Below, piece after piece: positions 5,249 through 5,970 of a stretch of DNA of 5,970 nt. The stretch comes from Chloroflexota bacterium (GTDB lineage Bacteria > Chloroflexota > Limnocylindria > Limnocylindrales > CSP1-4), in assembly GCA_029858845.1 (NCBI GenBank), contig JAOUEG010000126.1, positions 1 through 5,970 of the forward strand. The letters are read 5' to 3'. Position 1 is the stretch's first letter, and the number at the start of each line of letters is the position of its first letter. Made by a program: the position numbers and the translations under genes. The notes below the pieces were generated by a model. That model saw only the letters and a list, made by a program, of their open reading frames with translations. It ran no database searches and was not told where the DNA came from.

Positions 5249-5970
5249 ATGCCGCCGCGTCCACCACTTCCCAGCGAGGACCTGTATGCCCGCCTCGGCG
5301 TCCCACGCGATGCCAGTCCGGAGGCGATCGAGATCGCCTGGCGCGGCCTGCTGCGGAAGCACCATCCGGACGTTGCCGGCCCGGATGGGTTGGATCTCGC
5401 CAAGCGGATCAACGTCGCCCACGACTGGCTGAGCGACGCGGAGCTGCGACGACACTACGACCGGGAGCGCCAGCCAGTCGAGCGGGTCGGACGCGACGGC
5501 CGATATGCAGCGCGAACGTCGCCGCCGACGCGTACGACGCCGAACCGTACGGCACCGCGACGTCCGCCAACGCTTCAGGAGCGTGTGGCATCCGTGGTCG
5601 ATCGAGTCGCGCGAGTGTCGGCCGACGACCTGGATCGACTCGCGCTCGCCGAACCGGCTCCGATCGCCTTCCTCGCCACGCTCCGCCGGTTCGTGCCCGC
5701 GGAATTGGCGAGCACCATGGATCTGGCCGTGCGGGAGGCTCTATCGGGCTTGCCACCGACGGCGCGGCGGGACCCTGCGATCCGCGATGCCATCACCGGC
5801 AAGCTCGCAGACGTCGTGCTCGGTGACGCGCTCGACGAGCTTCTGGGGGATCCGGCAGGCGGGCGCGCCCGCGAGCGATTGACGCGCGGCTGGGATGCGG
5901 CCGTCGGCCAGCCACGCTACGGACCGGGGACTCCCGCGGTCCTGGACCTGATGGACCGACTTTCCGACCT
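5249..5970 (+). CDS. J-domain (DnaJ-like) co-chaperone, C-terminally cut by window end
   Basis: An open frame runs from ATG 5249 to the window end without a stop (240 complete codons). Residues 10-71 form a J domain: EDLYARLGVPRDAS (10-23), the helix II KHHPD segment with the HPD motif at 39-41, and AKRINVAHDWLSD (51-63) ending in RRHYD (67-71). The HPD motif is what stimulates Hsp70 (DnaK) ATPase. There is no Gly/Phe region or zinc centre after the J domain. Instead an Arg/Thr/Pro-rich linker (about 77-112) leads into a helical-looking acidic region (about 113-215) that I do not recognise. This makes it a class C J protein rather than canonical DnaJ. Its client is unknown. The gene lacks a stop only because the window ends. 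Confidence 0.9.
   Translation, partial: MPPRPPLPSEDLYARLGVPRDASPEAIEIAWRGLLRKHHPDVAGPDGLDLAKRINVAHDWLSDAELRRHYDRERQPVERVGRDGRYAARTSPPTRTTPNRTAPRRPPTLQERVASVVDRVARVSADDLDRLALAEPAPIAFLATLRRFVPAELASTMDLAVREALSGLPPTARRDPAIRDAITGKLADVVLGDALDELLGDPAGGRARERLTRGWDAAVGQPRYGPGTPAVLDLMDRLSD

Noticed and set aside
4182..5249. 355-aa plus-strand open frame spanning the MFS end, UBP gene and beyond
   Set aside because: It overlaps two well-supported genes in another frame, is Arg/Gly/Pro-rich and shows no domain. It is a frame shadow of GC-rich coding DNA.
4649..5455. 268-aa minus-strand open frame across the UBP and J-domain genes
   Set aside because: It is antisense to two genes with intact zinc-ligand and HPD motifs, and it has no recognisable domain.
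1..5970. A defence, toxin-antitoxin, phage or other new multi-gene system
   Set aside because: All seven genes fall into recognised families with housekeeping, signalling, transport or chaperone roles. There are no nucleases, transposases, integrases, repeat arrays or composition shifts that would support such a claim.

Overview
The window is a GC-rich bacterial chromosomal segment (roughly two-thirds G+C by eye), densely packed with genes and showing no mobile elements, RNA genes or CRISPR. Gene content and style fit a free-living, high-GC bacterium: starts mostly lack Shine-Dalgarno sequences, and several have a TANNNT box immediately upstream. I suspect Chloroflexota (Limnocylindria-like soil or freshwater lineages) or an actinobacterium. 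That assignment is inference and no single gene proves it.

Layout. On the minus strand at the left edge is the N-terminus of a PiT-type inorganic phosphate transporter, cut by the window. A 140-bp divergent intergenic region follows (about 120-259), with two small palindromes and -10-like boxes facing both ways. All other genes read on the plus strand: bacterial-type prolyl-tRNA synthetase (proS, 260-1966); a 100-aa GNAT-fold protein of the NATD1-like family (1983-2285); a soluble class III adenylate cyclase with two tandem PAS-like domains (2308-3648); a 12-helix MFS transporter (3664-4872); a 102-aa UBP-type zinc-finger protein (4883-5191); and a J-domain protein that runs off the right edge (5249 to end). 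Gaps between plus-strand genes are 10 to 57 bp, and no gene-free stretch exceeds 300 bp.

Transcription (inferred). proS and the acetyltransferase look like one unit. Cyclase, MFS transporter and UBP protein look like a second, and the J-domain gene a third. TANNNT boxes lie 6-10 nt before the starts of proS, the cyclase and the J-domain gene, which suggests leaderless or nearly leaderless mRNAs. A fourth box faces the phosphate transporter and shares an identical 10-mer with the J-domain promoter.

How the genes work together. proS and the phosphate transporter are housekeeping genes. The cyclase should make cAMP under control of a cytoplasmic signal sensed by its PAS pair, but no cAMP receptor is in view. 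The UBP finger next to a J-domain protein is suggestive of a link to protein quality control but proves nothing. I see no clearly new multi-gene system. The most notable points are the promoter pattern, the duplicated PAS module, and the bacterial UBP finger that lacks the ubiquitin-contacting arginine of its eukaryotic relatives.
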